Position numbers and translations under genes: made by a program. From positions 89,695 to 153,694 of the forward strand of contig CAZPKG010000008.1 in assembly GCA_964587105.1 (NCBI GenBank): a stretch of DNA of 64,000 nt, read 5' to 3'. Shown piece by piece: positions 7,992 to 16,979 of the stretch; the stretch's first letter is position 1, and the number at the start of each line of letters is the position of its first letter. The DNA is from JABWCQ01 sp964587105. GTDB taxonomy: Bacteria; Electryoneota; RPQS01. The notes under the pieces were generated by a model that was not told the DNA's origin, did no database searches, and worked only from the letters and a program-made list of their open reading frames with translations.

Positions 7992-9809
7992 ATGTCCCGC
8001 ATAGCTTGTTTGGCTGTAGTAATGTGTCTTACTACGCTCGTCTGCGTTGCCCAGCCGATACTCGTCGGCACAACAGCAACAAACTCGCTCCACATCGGAT
8101 CGGGCGGTCGCTCAATTGCCGCAGAGCCCGGTGGCATAGCGCAAATGGTCTGGCAAGATTATTATGATTGGGCTTGGACGCAACGACAGGTGCGATATGG
8201 CCTAATTGAGAATGGCGACCCGTTGTTTGGATCAGAAGGGGCAATAGTTGACGGCGGAGTGCGCTCCGGTCTTCCCCGCCTTGCCATTACCTCTTCCGGC
8301 TTCTGCTTCCCCGCATATCATTCGCAGCAATCGCCAAGCTCCCCGGTCGGAACCGTAGTAGCATGTGATTTCATGGCGCACGCAGGAGCATACTCAAACT
8401 GCATGGGTGATTCATTGCCGGTACTTGTCGATCGCTTGTACCCCAGGGTCGCGGTTGACACGGAAGGTGACGTGCATTTGTTGTGCTGTGACTATACAGC
8501 CACACCGGACTTCCATCGATACTATTACTCGCGCGGCACTCCACAGTATGACGACGGATTCCTCAATGGAATAGACTGGACTGTCACATCTCTTCCCAAC
8601 GATTTCGGGCCAAGCATCTCTGTGAGTACGGGTTGTGATATTGCCTGTTCAGGAGATCGCGTTGCGCGGGCTTGGACAGGCTCGACTACAGACCGTTGGA
8701 ACTCACCACTCCCATTTTCAAACGACGTGTACGTTCAATTCTCGGAGGATCGTGGCTTAAACTGGGGTGATCCGCTGAATCTTACCACGTTTGAAATGCC
8801 CGACCAAACGTGTTTTGATCAAGGTACAAATCCTATCTGCTGCAATCGGGATACGCTTCGGGCGACCCCCGATGTAAACATTATGTTTGACGTGGATGGA
8901 GTTCTCCATATCGTATTTACGACCCTTGTCTATTACAACTGGGAAAGCTCCCTTGGCGAGGCCGGATTCTATCCTACGCGTGCGCAGATTTGGCATTGGG
9001 GTGAAAATAGCGAGACGTTTTCAATCGTTGCCAATGCGTGGATCGGTGGCCCTCTGCCCGGCAGTGGGACACTTGGAACCAATCGCACGTATGTTGAAGG
9101 CCCAGTTATCTCTCAAGACTCAAGCAGCGGTATGTTGTATTGTACCTTCACCGAGTATGATACTTCTCACTACTCTGCATTGAGCGGATTGCTGAACGCG
9201 GATATCATGATTTCGTCGTCGCAAGATGGAGGCGACTCGTGGTCTGTCGCAACGGATGTTACTCCGACGGTCCCTATTGTTCAACCGGCCCCTGCAGGAG
9301 CCAATCTTATTGAGCAAGATGTATCCGTAAATACCTGGGTTCTCGACGGCTGGATTGAAATGAGTTATCTGCTTGACGTAAACGGCGTCGTTGGCCCGAC
9401 GGATCCTTTACCGTTGAACCAAATCTACTATGAGTCTATCCCGGTAGGCATGATTCAACCGACGCCATTGATTGAAGGCCGCGACCTGCACGTGGGCACG
9501 GTAGAGGAGTGTCTTGATATTCTCCCTGTTGGCGAATCGGCAGTGCCGGGAGAGTTTTATCTCGCGGCCTTTCCCAACCCGTTCAACTCATCGGTAATGT
9601 TGGAATACAATCTGCCAGCCAGTTCGTTCGTCAACCTTAGAATCTTCGATATTTCGGGAAGAGAAACTGCGCGATTGATTGCCGGCACACAAAGTATGGG
9701 AGTGCATAATTTCTCATGGCAAGCCGATAATGTTGCCACCGGGGTTTATTTTGCACAAATCGAGATAGCCGCCGGCACACGAACATCCAAATTACTCCTT
9801 ATTAAGTGA
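7992..9809 (+). CDS. T9SS-secreted Asp-box (sialidase-like) protein, 605 aa
   Basis: AGGAGG at 7981 favours the second of two adjacent ATGs (7992, five-base spacing); the first at 7989 would be only two bases from it. A signal peptide (MSRIACLAVVMCLTTLVCVA) leads a beta-rich secreted body with two Asp-boxes of form S-x-D-x-G-x-x-W (SEDRGLNW and SQDGGDSW), the hallmark of BNR/sialidase-type propellers. I cannot identify the Arg triad of true sialidases, so enzyme activity is not claimed. The C-terminal 85 residues form a T9SS sorting domain (FYLAAFPNPFNSSVMLEYN, LRIFDISGRE). Its stop overlaps the GTG start of ftsE by four bases (GTGA), unusual for a surface protein and a cell-division ATPase. 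Confidence 0.8.
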   Translation: MSRIACLAVVMCLTTLVCVAQPILVGTTATNSLHIGSGGRSIAAEPGGIAQMVWQDYYDWAWTQRQVRYGLIENGDPLFGSEGAIVDGGVRSGLPRLAITSSGFCFPAYHSQQSPSSPVGTVVACDFMAHAGAYSNCMGDSLPVLVDRLYPRVAVDTEGDVHLLCCDYTATPDFHRYYYSRGTPQYDDGFLNGIDWTVTSLPNDFGPSISVSTGCDIACSGDRVARAWTGSTTDRWNSPLPFSNDVYVQFSEDRGLNWGDPLNLTTFEMPDQTCFDQGTNPICCNRDTLRATPDVNIMFDVDGVLHIVFTTLVYYNWESSLGEAGFYPTRAQIWHWGENSETFSIVANAWIGGPLPGSGTLGTNRTYVEGPVISQDSSSGMLYCTFTEYDTSHYSALSGLLNADIMISSSQDGGDSWSVATDVTPTVPIVQPAPAGANLIEQDVSVNTWVLDGWIEMSYLLDVNGVVGPTDPLPLNQIYYESIPVGMIQPTPLIEGRDLHVGTVEECLDILPVGESAVPGEFYLAAFPNPFNSSVMLEYNLPASSFVNLRIFDISGRETARLIAGTQSMGVHNFSWQADNVATGVYFAQIEIAAGTRTSKLLLIK

Positions 9810-10471
9810 CTTCAGATCGAAAACCGGTTGTTCTGCTTCAAAACTGTGCCATCGTTACCGGTGGCAAGACCGTATTGTCTGCGCTTGATTTGATGCTCTT
9901 GGCAGGAGAATTTCTGATCATTGAAGGACCAACCGGAAGCGGCAAGACGTCACTTGTGCGTACATTGTTCGGCAGTCTTGCTCCGTCAGCGGGCTACGGC
10001 GAAGTCGTCTCTATCCCCCTTCGCCCCTTGCCACCTGCGAAGAAGCCGCAGTTGCGCCGACAGCTTGGTATTGTGACTCAGCAACCGTTGTTTCTGGAAG
10101 ATGAGAACGTGCTGGAAAATGTTGCGCTGCCGCTTCGCATTGCCGGAGTTTCGGCTTCCGAGTGCCGGGCGCGGGGAACAAAGGCATTGCTCGAAGCAGG
10201 GTTGACAGGAGCCGCCTTGCGGAGACCAACTGAACTATCTGGCGGTGAGCAAGCGCGCTTGCAGATTGCGCGCGCGCTTGTTCACCAACCCCTGCTGTTG
10301 CTCGCCGACGAACCGTTCGCGCATTTGGATGCGGCGTCGGTCGAGTTGATTGAATCATTGCTGGCTTTTGCACACACGCGCGGCACAGCAATTGTGTTGA
10401 CCACTCACAGGCCCACACAGTTGGCCAGCCGGGCGCGTAGGCTTACGGTCAGAGACGGCAGGCTTGTCTGA
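9806..10471 (+). CDS. ftsE: Cell-division ABC ATPase FtsE
   Basis: 221-residue ABC ATPase with Walker A GPTGSGKTS at residues 41-49, signature LSGGEQ at 144-149, Walker B LLLLADEP at 163-170 and switch His at 201 (TTHR). Length and immediate partnership with an FtsX-like four-helix permease identify FtsE, which with FtsX couples ATP hydrolysis in the cytoplasm to activation of periplasmic peptidoglycan hydrolases at the septum. The start is GTG at 9806, inside the last codons of the upstream surface-protein gene (four-base overlap), and it shares one base with ftsX (TGATG). FtsE often has a Q-loop and D-loop closely like LolD, so a MacB/LolD-type role is the alternative. Confidence 0.85.
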   Translation: MTSDRKPVVLLQNCAIVTGGKTVLSALDLMLLAGEFLIIEGPTGSGKTSLVRTLFGSLAPSAGYGEVVSIPLRPLPPAKKPQLRRQLGIVTQQPLFLEDENVLENVALPLRIAGVSASECRARGTKALLEAGLTGAALRRPTELSGGEQARLQIARALVHQPLLLLADEPFAHLDAASVELIESLLAFAHTRGTAIVLTTHRPTQLASRARRLTVRDGRLV

Positions 10472-11310
10472 TGGGGCTGTTGTTTCGACTGACATGGCGG
10501 ACTATTGCCGCACGACCAACCCTGGCCGTGTTGGCAGTATTGTTACTTGCTATGACCACGGCAATGTTGTACGGGTTGATTGTGTCCGCGAGCGTTGTTA
10601 AGACATTACGCGAAAGTCTGATTAGCGAACTCGCCGTAGAAATCGAGCTTGCCGACTATTCTGACTCAACGAGATTTGTGTTTGCGGAGACTCTGCGCCA
10701 ACGTTCTGACGTTCTATCCGTGAAATCACTGTCGGCACGCGACGTCTTGGAAGAGGCAGAACAAGAGTTGGGCGAGTCGCTCCGTGACGTACTAAGTGAC
10801 AACCCTTTCCCACCGATTCTGCGAGTTCAGTTGCGCAATCCCATGCCGGAGCGGATTGAACTGTTTATCGACGAGGTGGCTGCGTGGCCCGGTGTGCTGC
10901 AAGCTGTTTATCCGCGCGATTTGTGGCGCAAATTTGACAAATGGATGGCAGCGTTGCGCGGGCGGGTGGCAGTAATCGTTGGTCTAATCGCGCTAATCGG
11001 TTGGGCGCTTGTCGGGCTTTCGCTCCGTGCCATACTTAGGAACCGCCGTTCCGCATGGCAGTTATTGTCAATGCTTGGAATTAAGCCGCGCGACCTCGAA
11101 GTTTTGCAGCTTAATATTGAGCTTGTGCTTGGGCTATTCGCAGGCGCGTTCGCTGTCGGCATCATTTATCTCGGACTGGTCGCGGCAGGATGGTTGTTGC
11201 TCAGACCTATCGAGGCTCCCACAGGTTGGATTCCGGGATGCCTTGCAATGGCCATACTTCTTTCTGTCCTTGCCGGGATCTGGGCGCCACGCCCCTCAAA
11301 GGAATCATGA
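10471..11310 (+). CDS. ftsX: Cell-division membrane protein FtsX
   Basis: 279 residues with the FtsX layout: one helix near residues 18-40, a periplasmic domain of about 120 residues (including DVLEEAEQELGESLRDVLSDN and LRVQLRNP), then three helices near 165-185, 215-240 and 255-275 of the FtsX/MacB permease fold. The motif GESLRDVLSDNPFPPILRV matches the region where FtsX proteins carry ...NPLPASF.... It starts on the last base of ftsE and is followed directly by a terminator. It forms the FtsEX complex in the inner membrane and signals to murein hydrolases; their activator (EnvC or similar) is not nearby. Confidence 0.85.
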   Translation: MGLLFRLTWRTIAARPTLAVLAVLLLAMTTAMLYGLIVSASVVKTLRESLISELAVEIELADYSDSTRFVFAETLRQRSDVLSVKSLSARDVLEEAEQELGESLRDVLSDNPFPPILRVQLRNPMPERIELFIDEVAAWPGVLQAVYPRDLWRKFDKWMAALRGRVAVIVGLIALIGWALVGLSLRAILRNRRSAWQLLSMLGIKPRDLEVLQLNIELVLGLFAGAFAVGIIYLGLVAAGWLLLRPIEAPTGWIPGCLAMAILLSVLAGIWAPRPSKES

Positions 11311-11336
11311 CCGGCGAAATGCCGCTCTGATATTTT

Positions 11337-11369
11337 AAAATCCCCGCTTGACATTCGAGAGGGGATTTT
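11337..11369 (+). terminator. Intrinsic terminator after ftsX
   Basis: Stem AAAATCCCC / GGGGATTTT, 9 bp, with a 15-base loop, 26 bases after the ftsX stop. The loop and downstream arm contain the -35 box and spacer of the tRNA promoter. Confidence 0.8.
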
Positions 11370-11376
11370 GTACTTT
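11348..11376 (+). promoter_or_regulatory. Promoter of tRNA-Lys nested in the ftsX terminator
   Basis: TTGACA, exactly 17 bases, TACTTT. The -35 lies in the loop of the ftsX terminator and the spacer contains its 3' arm. Predicted start near 11383, seven bases before the mature tRNA 5' end. Confidence 0.75.
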
Positions 11377-11389
11377 CTGGGCCTTGTGA

Positions 11390-11462
<73 letters not shown>

Positions 11463-11467
11463 CCCTT

Positions 11468-11497
11468 GTAAATCCGCTACTTACGTGGCGGATTTAC
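11468..11497 (+). terminator. Terminator after tRNA-Lys
   Basis: Perfect 10-bp stem GTAAATCCGC / GCGGATTTAC with a 10-base loop, five bases after the tRNA, followed by TTGTTTATGG. The T tract is short, so strength is uncertain, but position fits the end of the tRNA transcript. Confidence 0.65.
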
Positions 11498-11503
11498 TTG
11501 TTT

Positions 11504-11554
11504 ATGGAGGTGCGGGCCCCTCGTGCAGGCAGCACGACTGGGAATTACCTCCAT
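11504..11554. repeat. Nested inverted repeat between tRNA-Lys and the transglutaminase gene
   Basis: Outer arms ATGGAGGT / ACCTCCAT (8 bp, perfect) enclose inner arms TCGTGC / GCACGA (6 bp) around a five-base loop AGGCA. The whole could extrude as a cruciform or fold as a bulged RNA hairpin. It lies outside the tRNA and upstream of the next promoter. It resembles a REP-like palindrome, but no second copy was noticed in the window. Confidence 0.6.
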
Positions 11555-11584
11555 CGCGGGTTGCTCCTCGAAAATCGATGAAAC

Positions 11585-11613
11585 TTGTTAACTTGCTACA
11601 AGTTTGCTATTTT
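11585..11613 (+). promoter_or_regulatory. Promoter of the transglutaminase-like gene pair, with overlapping palindrome
   Basis: TTGTTA, 17 bases, TATTTT; predicted start near 11620 and the ATG at 11690. An inverted repeat AAACTTG (11581-11587) / CAAGTTT (11599-11605) covers the -35 and spacer, a place where a repressor would block polymerase. The operator idea is inference. Confidence 0.6.
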
Positions 11614-11689
11614 CAATCTTAGACAGTTCTTTGTCAGCCCAACGGTTGACCTCCCCCCGTTATCCCCGTTTTTATCCAGATTTTCTATC

Positions 11690-13693
11690 ATGTCCCTCCG
11701 ATCCCTAATAATCATCCTTTTACTCATCCTCGGCACCTTGCCGGGACAAGCTCAGCCAAACTCCGGCTCGAGCCCGTACCGCGATCAGATTGAGAGCGCA
11801 GGTTCTGCCGCTGATTACGACGGTGCCAACTCTGTGCTCGTATTTGACTCCACCTGGGTGGATGTTGATTCGACCGGACTTTCGCACAAACGCACCCATA
11901 CCTTGACAAAGGTGTTGACCAACGCAGGCCTCGCTGAAATGCACGCAGCGCGATTCAACTACGACCCCGCTTCCAACAAGATTGAGCTGCTGGTGGCAAG
12001 AATTCACCGCAAAGACGGTTCGCTTGAAGCGATCTCATTCGACGGCGTGAAAGATTTGCCTCAGCCGACTCACTTGATCTATTGGGGCGCGCGAATGAAA
12101 GTCCTGCCCATACCGCCACTGGAAGTGGGTGATGCCGTCGAGTTTGAATACTCCCAGATGGGTTTTCAAATTGCCTATCTGGCCTCGGACGGCGCTGAAG
12201 AAAAGTATGTTCCGCCCATGCGCGGTACTTATTACGACGTCGTGATGTTTGGCAGCAATGTTCTGGAGGAGGGCACCCCGCCAATAAAGTTCAAGTCATA
12301 TACGATCACGATGCCCGAGGACAAGCCCGCCCAATTTGAAACGTACAACGGCGATATCAAGTCTGCAATGATTTTCGGTGACAACCGGTATGTCTATCAT
12401 TTCTGGAAAGAAGACGTCCCGGCATTTTCGCCCGAAACAAGGTCGCCGGGCTCGACGGACATTGTACCCAAGGTTGTGTTCACAAATGTGCGTTCGTGGG
12501 CTGAAAAATCGCGCTGGTTCTACAATGTAAACGAAGATGCGAAGGTCTTTGAATACGATGATGCAATTCGCCAAGAAGTTGAGCGCATTACCAAAGGCTG
12601 CGCCACCGATACATGCAAGTTCTATGCGCTGCTCCATTGGGTCGCGCAAGAAATTCGCTACAGCGGAATTTCAATGGGCGAGGGTGAAGGCTATACTCTG
12701 CATCCGGGAACAATGACCTTCAGAGATCGTGCAGGCGTCTGCAAAGACATCGCCGGGATGCTGGTCACCATGTTGCGCGCGGCGGGTTTCACAACGTATC
12801 CCGTTATGACTCAAGCCGGATCGCGTGTTGAACGCATACCCGCCGATCAGTTTAATCATTGTGTGGTGGCCGTCAAGCGCGCTGACGGCTCATTCTTGAT
12901 GCTCGATCCGACTTGGACGCCTTTCAATATGGAACTTTGGAGCCGAGCGGAATCGGAACAGCATTTTGTGGTAGGAAGCCCTGAAGGCGAAGGGCTTTCC
13001 CAAATTACGAAGTTCACACCCGAGGAAAATGATTTCTCGTTTGAGATGAAGACTCAACTGACCGAAAACGGAGACTTAAGCGGCAGTGTTACTCTGCAAG
13101 GCATGGCTCAGGCCGATGCACGGGTACGCAGGCCGTTCAGCGATGCCGGACAGGATCATTGGGATGCGATTTGCCAAGCCTGGTTCCACAAAGCTGATCC
13201 AGCGGCGGAGCTTACGAAAGTTACCTACGGCGACTTGTGGAATTTTGCAAAACCTTTTGCCGTCACGATGGAGTTTCGGGTTCCGGGCTATGCACGTAAG
13301 TTAGGAAAGAGAATAGATTATCAGCCGTTCAGTTCAAGATTGCTTTGGGCGGGTGGCTATCAAATGAATTTACTTTCAGGACTTGATTCTGATCATCGAA
13401 CGCAACCGATTCTCACCTATAATCCGCGACAAGTTACGCTGAAAGAGGCTCTTCAATTGCCGGCAGGGATGTCCGTCCGAAAGATGCCTGAACCGCTTGA
13501 TGAGGGCGGCGAAGCTGCCAGCACAAAGGGCGGATGGAAGAAGACGCCAAAGGGGTTTGAACTGAATTACGTCTGGCATGTGAAGGAGCGCTGGATACCT
13601 GTGAGCGACTATGCGGATGTGAAAAAGGCCACCGATTCGATCAAGGATTATGATAGAATTGCCTTGGTCATCGAGAAAGGAGGTGCGCGATGA
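11690..13693 (+). CDS. Secreted DUF3857-transglutaminase-like protein, 667 aa
   Basis: ATG at 11690 gives a signal peptide (MSLRSLIIILLLILGTLPGQA). Residues about 50-240 form a DUF3857-like beta-rich domain and about 270-430 a transglutaminase/cysteine-protease-like core. The catalytic triad is visible: Cys351 in AGVCKD, His390 in FNHCVV and Asp406 in LDPTW, with the usual HWVAQEIRYSG helix before it. Such proteins are periplasmic or surface enzymes thought to cut or cross-link peptide bonds; the substrate is unknown. The C-terminal third is beta-rich (DUF2569-less, no membrane helix). It overlaps the next DUF3857-type gene by four bases (ATGA), so the two are co-translated. Confidence 0.9.
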   Translation: MSLRSLIIILLLILGTLPGQAQPNSGSSPYRDQIESAGSAADYDGANSVLVFDSTWVDVDSTGLSHKRTHTLTKVLTNAGLAEMHAARFNYDPASNKIELLVARIHRKDGSLEAISFDGVKDLPQPTHLIYWGARMKVLPIPPLEVGDAVEFEYSQMGFQIAYLASDGAEEKYVPPMRGTYYDVVMFGSNVLEEGTPPIKFKSYTITMPEDKPAQFETYNGDIKSAMIFGDNRYVYHFWKEDVPAFSPETRSPGSTDIVPKVVFTNVRSWAEKSRWFYNVNEDAKVFEYDDAIRQEVERITKGCATDTCKFYALLHWVAQEIRYSGISMGEGEGYTLHPGTMTFRDRAGVCKDIAGMLVTMLRAAGFTTYPVMTQAGSRVERIPADQFNHCVVAVKRADGSFLMLDPTWTPFNMELWSRAESEQHFVVGSPEGEGLSQITKFTPEENDFSFEMKTQLTENGDLSGSVTLQGMAQADARVRRPFSDAGQDHWDAICQAWFHKADPAAELTKVTYGDLWNFAKPFAVTMEFRVPGYARKLGKRIDYQPFSSRLLWAGGYQMNLLSGLDSDHRTQPILTYNPRQVTLKEALQLPAGMSVRKMPEPLDEGGEAASTKGGWKKTPKGFELNYVWHVKERWIPVSDYADVKKATDSIKDYDRIALVIEKGGAR

Positions 13694-15552
13694 AACGCAT
13701 TTTCGTTCTACTTGCAACATTTGTCTTAACTTCGTCAGCGCTGGCAGACTTCAACGGTCTCCCAGAGACTGTTCGCGCCAATCTCTCAAGTATTCAAAAA
13801 TACTCAAAAGCGTCGTCAATCCTGTTGTCCTGTACAGAGAACTATTCTCTGAATGCTGATGGATCGCAGAACTATGAATGGCATTCTTTCCGCTATTTTC
13901 GTGATGAAGCTGCGCGCGACGCTTGGGGAGACCCGCGAATTAGTTTTGCCGAAGGTCGCCAAACCGTAGAAGTCTTGCGCGCCAGAACCTATACAAGCGA
14001 CGGACGACAGATCGACTGCACACCCGAGAATGCCTTCAATCCGGTGGTTCCCGATGAAATGGACCTTGCCCCGGATTTCGGCGAGTACCGACAACTTGTG
14101 GTCACGTTACTTGGCTTGGAGAACGGCTCAATTTCGGAATTTCACTATCGCGTGATTACTCCAAAACCTTTATTACCATGGCTTCAAGGCCGCGCATTCT
14201 TGCGTGATGAAGTACCCACTTTAAGGCGAGAGCTAATTGTCGCGATTCCGGCAGGAACTACGCTGAACTATCATGGCGATCGCGGCGCACCCGAACCGGA
14301 AATCAACGCAAACCAATATGTTTGGAAAATCGGTGAACAGGCCGGTTATATTGCGGACGATTTGGCGGGCAATAAGGAGCTTTTGCCGAATGTCTCGTTC
14401 TCAACTGCGACCAATTGGGAGCAAATCTGCAACGTGCTTAAGGGCCGCATTGATGCGGCAAGTTCAGCAAACTTGACTTTGCCCGCGTCGTTGATTACTG
14501 ATTTGTCCGGACGACTTACAGTGGACAGTCGTTTCAATACTATTAAGAATTGGGTGAAAGAACGCTTTAACAAGAAACATTTCGATCACCCCGAGTTCGC
14601 ATTGTCGTTGCGACCGGCAAACGAAATTCTTAACAGCGGTTACGGCAACGGGCTCGAGTTAGCGGTGCTGGTCCATAGCTTGGCCGCTTCAAGTGATATA
14701 CAGTGCGACCTGTTCCCGCGCTTCCGGCCTGCCCCGGTTATTCCATCACTTTATGACTGGATCGACCCGGTGCTCGCCGTTCATCCCGATTTCAGTCCCG
14801 TTTATCTAACCGATGCGCTATTACCGCGCAGTCAGTTTAGCAGCGACTTACTTTCGTCGAGCGTCTTTGACCTATCCACCTGCAAAGAGCGCGAAACTCC
14901 TGCTCATGCCAGCGGAACTCCCCACTTTAACGTCTGGCTGTCCCTTGAGAAACTTGATCAGGACACTGTTTTGGGACACGGCTCATTGATCGCAACAGGA
15001 AGTTGGGGTGTCGTAGAGCAGATTCAGGAAGACGGTGTTATTGAGTATTTGAACTCTTCCGTTTCTCTGCCTGGTTTCACTTGCACAAACGCAAACATGA
15101 AAGAGCTGAGTGAACGACGAGCGTCAGTTGACTTTGAGTTTACTGTCACAGCGCTTGACTCCGCGGACGATTTCAGAATTCTACCGCTTGCTCCAATCGA
15201 CTTCACGGACAAGGTCAAAGATGCGCCGTGGGCGATGCCGCGCAGAGAATTTCCACAGGCAATACCACTGGTAGGAGAAATTGCCTTACACATTGATGCC
15301 GGTATTCCTGACGGTTGGCAAATATCCCAAAAACCAGTCGCGGATTCTGAGACGTGGGATTGGAGCAAAGGCGAAGTTACGTGCGACGTCAAAGACGGGC
15401 ATTTCATCTATTCTCGTCATCTGAAACTTGCGCGTGAGTGGTTGGCGCCAACGGGTTGGAGCGCATTCAGAACATGGATGATTGAAAGTGGTCCAAGGCC
15501 AAACAATTGCGTCGTATTCGAGCCAACACCAACCAAAATGTCCGCCAAGTAG
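13690..15552 (+). CDS. Secreted DUF3857 protein with degenerate transglutaminase domain, 620 aa
   Basis: Signal peptide MKRIFVLLATFVLTSSALA, then a DUF3857-like domain (residues about 30-220, including ARTYTSDGRQIDCTP and GSISEFHYRVITP) and a region that aligns by order with a transglutaminase core. Where active homologues have G-[DV]-C-K-D, this protein has GYGNGLE near residue 320, with no Cys, and no F-[DN]-H follows at the expected distance. It is probably a catalytically inactive partner of the gene just upstream, with which it overlaps by four bases. A binding or regulatory role is inference. An MFS transporter gene follows after 37 bases. Confidence 0.8.
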   Translation: MKRIFVLLATFVLTSSALADFNGLPETVRANLSSIQKYSKASSILLSCTENYSLNADGSQNYEWHSFRYFRDEAARDAWGDPRISFAEGRQTVEVLRARTYTSDGRQIDCTPENAFNPVVPDEMDLAPDFGEYRQLVVTLLGLENGSISEFHYRVITPKPLLPWLQGRAFLRDEVPTLRRELIVAIPAGTTLNYHGDRGAPEPEINANQYVWKIGEQAGYIADDLAGNKELLPNVSFSTATNWEQICNVLKGRIDAASSANLTLPASLITDLSGRLTVDSRFNTIKNWVKERFNKKHFDHPEFALSLRPANEILNSGYGNGLELAVLVHSLAASSDIQCDLFPRFRPAPVIPSLYDWIDPVLAVHPDFSPVYLTDALLPRSQFSSDLLSSSVFDLSTCKERETPAHASGTPHFNVWLSLEKLDQDTVLGHGSLIATGSWGVVEQIQEDGVIEYLNSSVSLPGFTCTNANMKELSERRASVDFEFTVTALDSADDFRILPLAPIDFTDKVKDAPWAMPRREFPQAIPLVGEIALHIDAGIPDGWQISQKPVADSETWDWSKGEVTCDVKDGHFIYSRHLKLAREWLAPTGWSAFRTWMIESGPRPNNCVVFEPTPTKMSAK

Positions 15553-15589
15553 ATCATAACATAGTCCCACTACCTAATACCACCTACTC

Positions 15590-16903
15590 GTGAGCACTTC
15601 TTCCACTCATACCGATGATGACAACCTCTCGCTGCGAGAGAGTTTTCGGATTATGTTTGGCGCATCGCGCGCCTATTGGTTAGTAAATCTTGTCAATTTC
15701 GGCGATGGAATCGCCTACTTCGGCATTCTGAACCTACTGACTCTTTTCATTCACGGTCAGATGGGGTTGTCGGATCAAATGACAGGCGTCGCGGTTTCGG
15801 TATTTACCGGAGCCGTTACCCTTTTCATGTTTTTCGGCGGATTCGTGTCGGATCGGCTGGGCGTTCGCAAAGCGTTGATGATTTCGCTCCTGTTTCTGCT
15901 GTTGGGCAGAGTGTTTCTGACGTCCAGTCCGATGTTCGATGCGGCGGGTATTATGCTCTGGACAAGCCTCGGCCTGATGGCGCTCGGAACCGGCGTACTG
16001 CAACCAACGTTATATGCCGGCGCCAAGGAATTCTCCGATCCACGCACGTCTGCAATAAGCTACAGCTTGATCTACGCGATAATGAACTTCGGCATCATGA
16101 TCGAAAGTTATATGTCGCCGTATATTCGTGAGCACGGCGGTATTGAAGCGGTATTTTGGACAATGGCCGCGGTCAACGGCATTGTGTTGCTGGCTATCCT
16201 GCTTCTGTTCACCCGCAAAGTTGAGGATCGAGATCGTGTTGTGCATATTGAAGAGAAGAAGCACGAACACAAGACTCTTGCGGAGAAGATCAAAGCGCTG
16301 CCGATTCTTGACGCGCGATTTATGGCGTTTATTTTCGTTTTGTTGCCCGTGCGCACGATGTTCGCGCATCAGTGGCTAACCATGCCGCACTATATCATGC
16401 GCTGTTTCCCCGAGTCTGTCGGCGCGCGCTATGAATGGCTGCAAGGCTTGAATCCACTCATCATAACCATCGCTGTTCCGCTTGTCGCGGCGCTAACGCG
16501 AAAAGTCAATGTGATCAAAATGATGATTATCGGGACAGTGATCTCGGCGGCGTCCACGTTCATCCTTGCGCCAGCACCGGATTTAACGCTTCTGATATTG
16601 TATATATTCGTGTTCTCAATCGGCGAGGCAATTTGGTCGAGTCGATTCTTCGAGTACATCGCCGACCTTGCACCGGCAGGACAAGTCGGCGCATATATGG
16701 GTTTGGCCGGAATTCCGTGGTTCTTGGCAAAATTCACGACAGGATTCTATTCGGGTTTTATGCTTGAAAAATTCATCCCCGAGCAAGGAGTTCAAGACAG
16801 CGGAACATTATGGACAGTTTACGGATTTGTCGCGTTGCTCTCGCCGCTCGGTCTCTTGCTGATGCAAAAGTGGATGGTGAAACCACTCAAGCACGAGAGC
16901 TGA
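15590..16903 (+). CDS. MFS transporter, POT/peptide-like
   Basis: 437 residues with about twelve membrane helices. Start is GTG at 15590. The first cytoplasmic loop has the MFS motif GGFVSDRLGVRKAL (G-x3-D-R-x-G-x-R), and helices 1-5 with FGILNLLTLFIHGQMG and YSLIYAIMNFGIMIES recall proton-dependent oligopeptide transporters, although the classical E-x-x-E-R motif of that family is not seen. It lies at the end of the DUF3857 gene pair, with a terminator 22 bases downstream, so uptake of peptides released by the upstream enzyme is a plausible but unproved link. Confidence 0.82.
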   Translation: MSTSSTHTDDDNLSLRESFRIMFGASRAYWLVNLVNFGDGIAYFGILNLLTLFIHGQMGLSDQMTGVAVSVFTGAVTLFMFFGGFVSDRLGVRKALMISLLFLLLGRVFLTSSPMFDAAGIMLWTSLGLMALGTGVLQPTLYAGAKEFSDPRTSAISYSLIYAIMNFGIMIESYMSPYIREHGGIEAVFWTMAAVNGIVLLAILLLFTRKVEDRDRVVHIEEKKHEHKTLAEKIKALPILDARFMAFIFVLLPVRTMFAHQWLTMPHYIMRCFPESVGARYEWLQGLNPLIITIAVPLVAALTRKVNVIKMMIIGTVISAASTFILAPAPDLTLLILYIFVFSIGEAIWSSRFFEYIADLAPAGQVGAYMGLAGIPWFLAKFTTGFYSGFMLEKFIPEQGVQDSGTLWTVYGFVALLSPLGLLLMQKWMVKPLKHES

Positions 16904-16924
16904 CATCAGCCTTCATTCAAAAGC

Positions 16925-16953
16925 GAAAACCCGGGCAACTCACCCGGGTTTTC
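16925..16953. terminator. Bidirectional intrinsic terminator
   Basis: Stem GAAAACCCGGG / CCCGGGTTTTC, 11 bp, seven-base loop, between the stops of converging genes at 16903 and 16980. A-run and T-run flanks suit both directions. Confidence 0.9.
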
Positions 16954-16979
16954 TTGTCTTGCGAATAGCCTGAGTGTCG

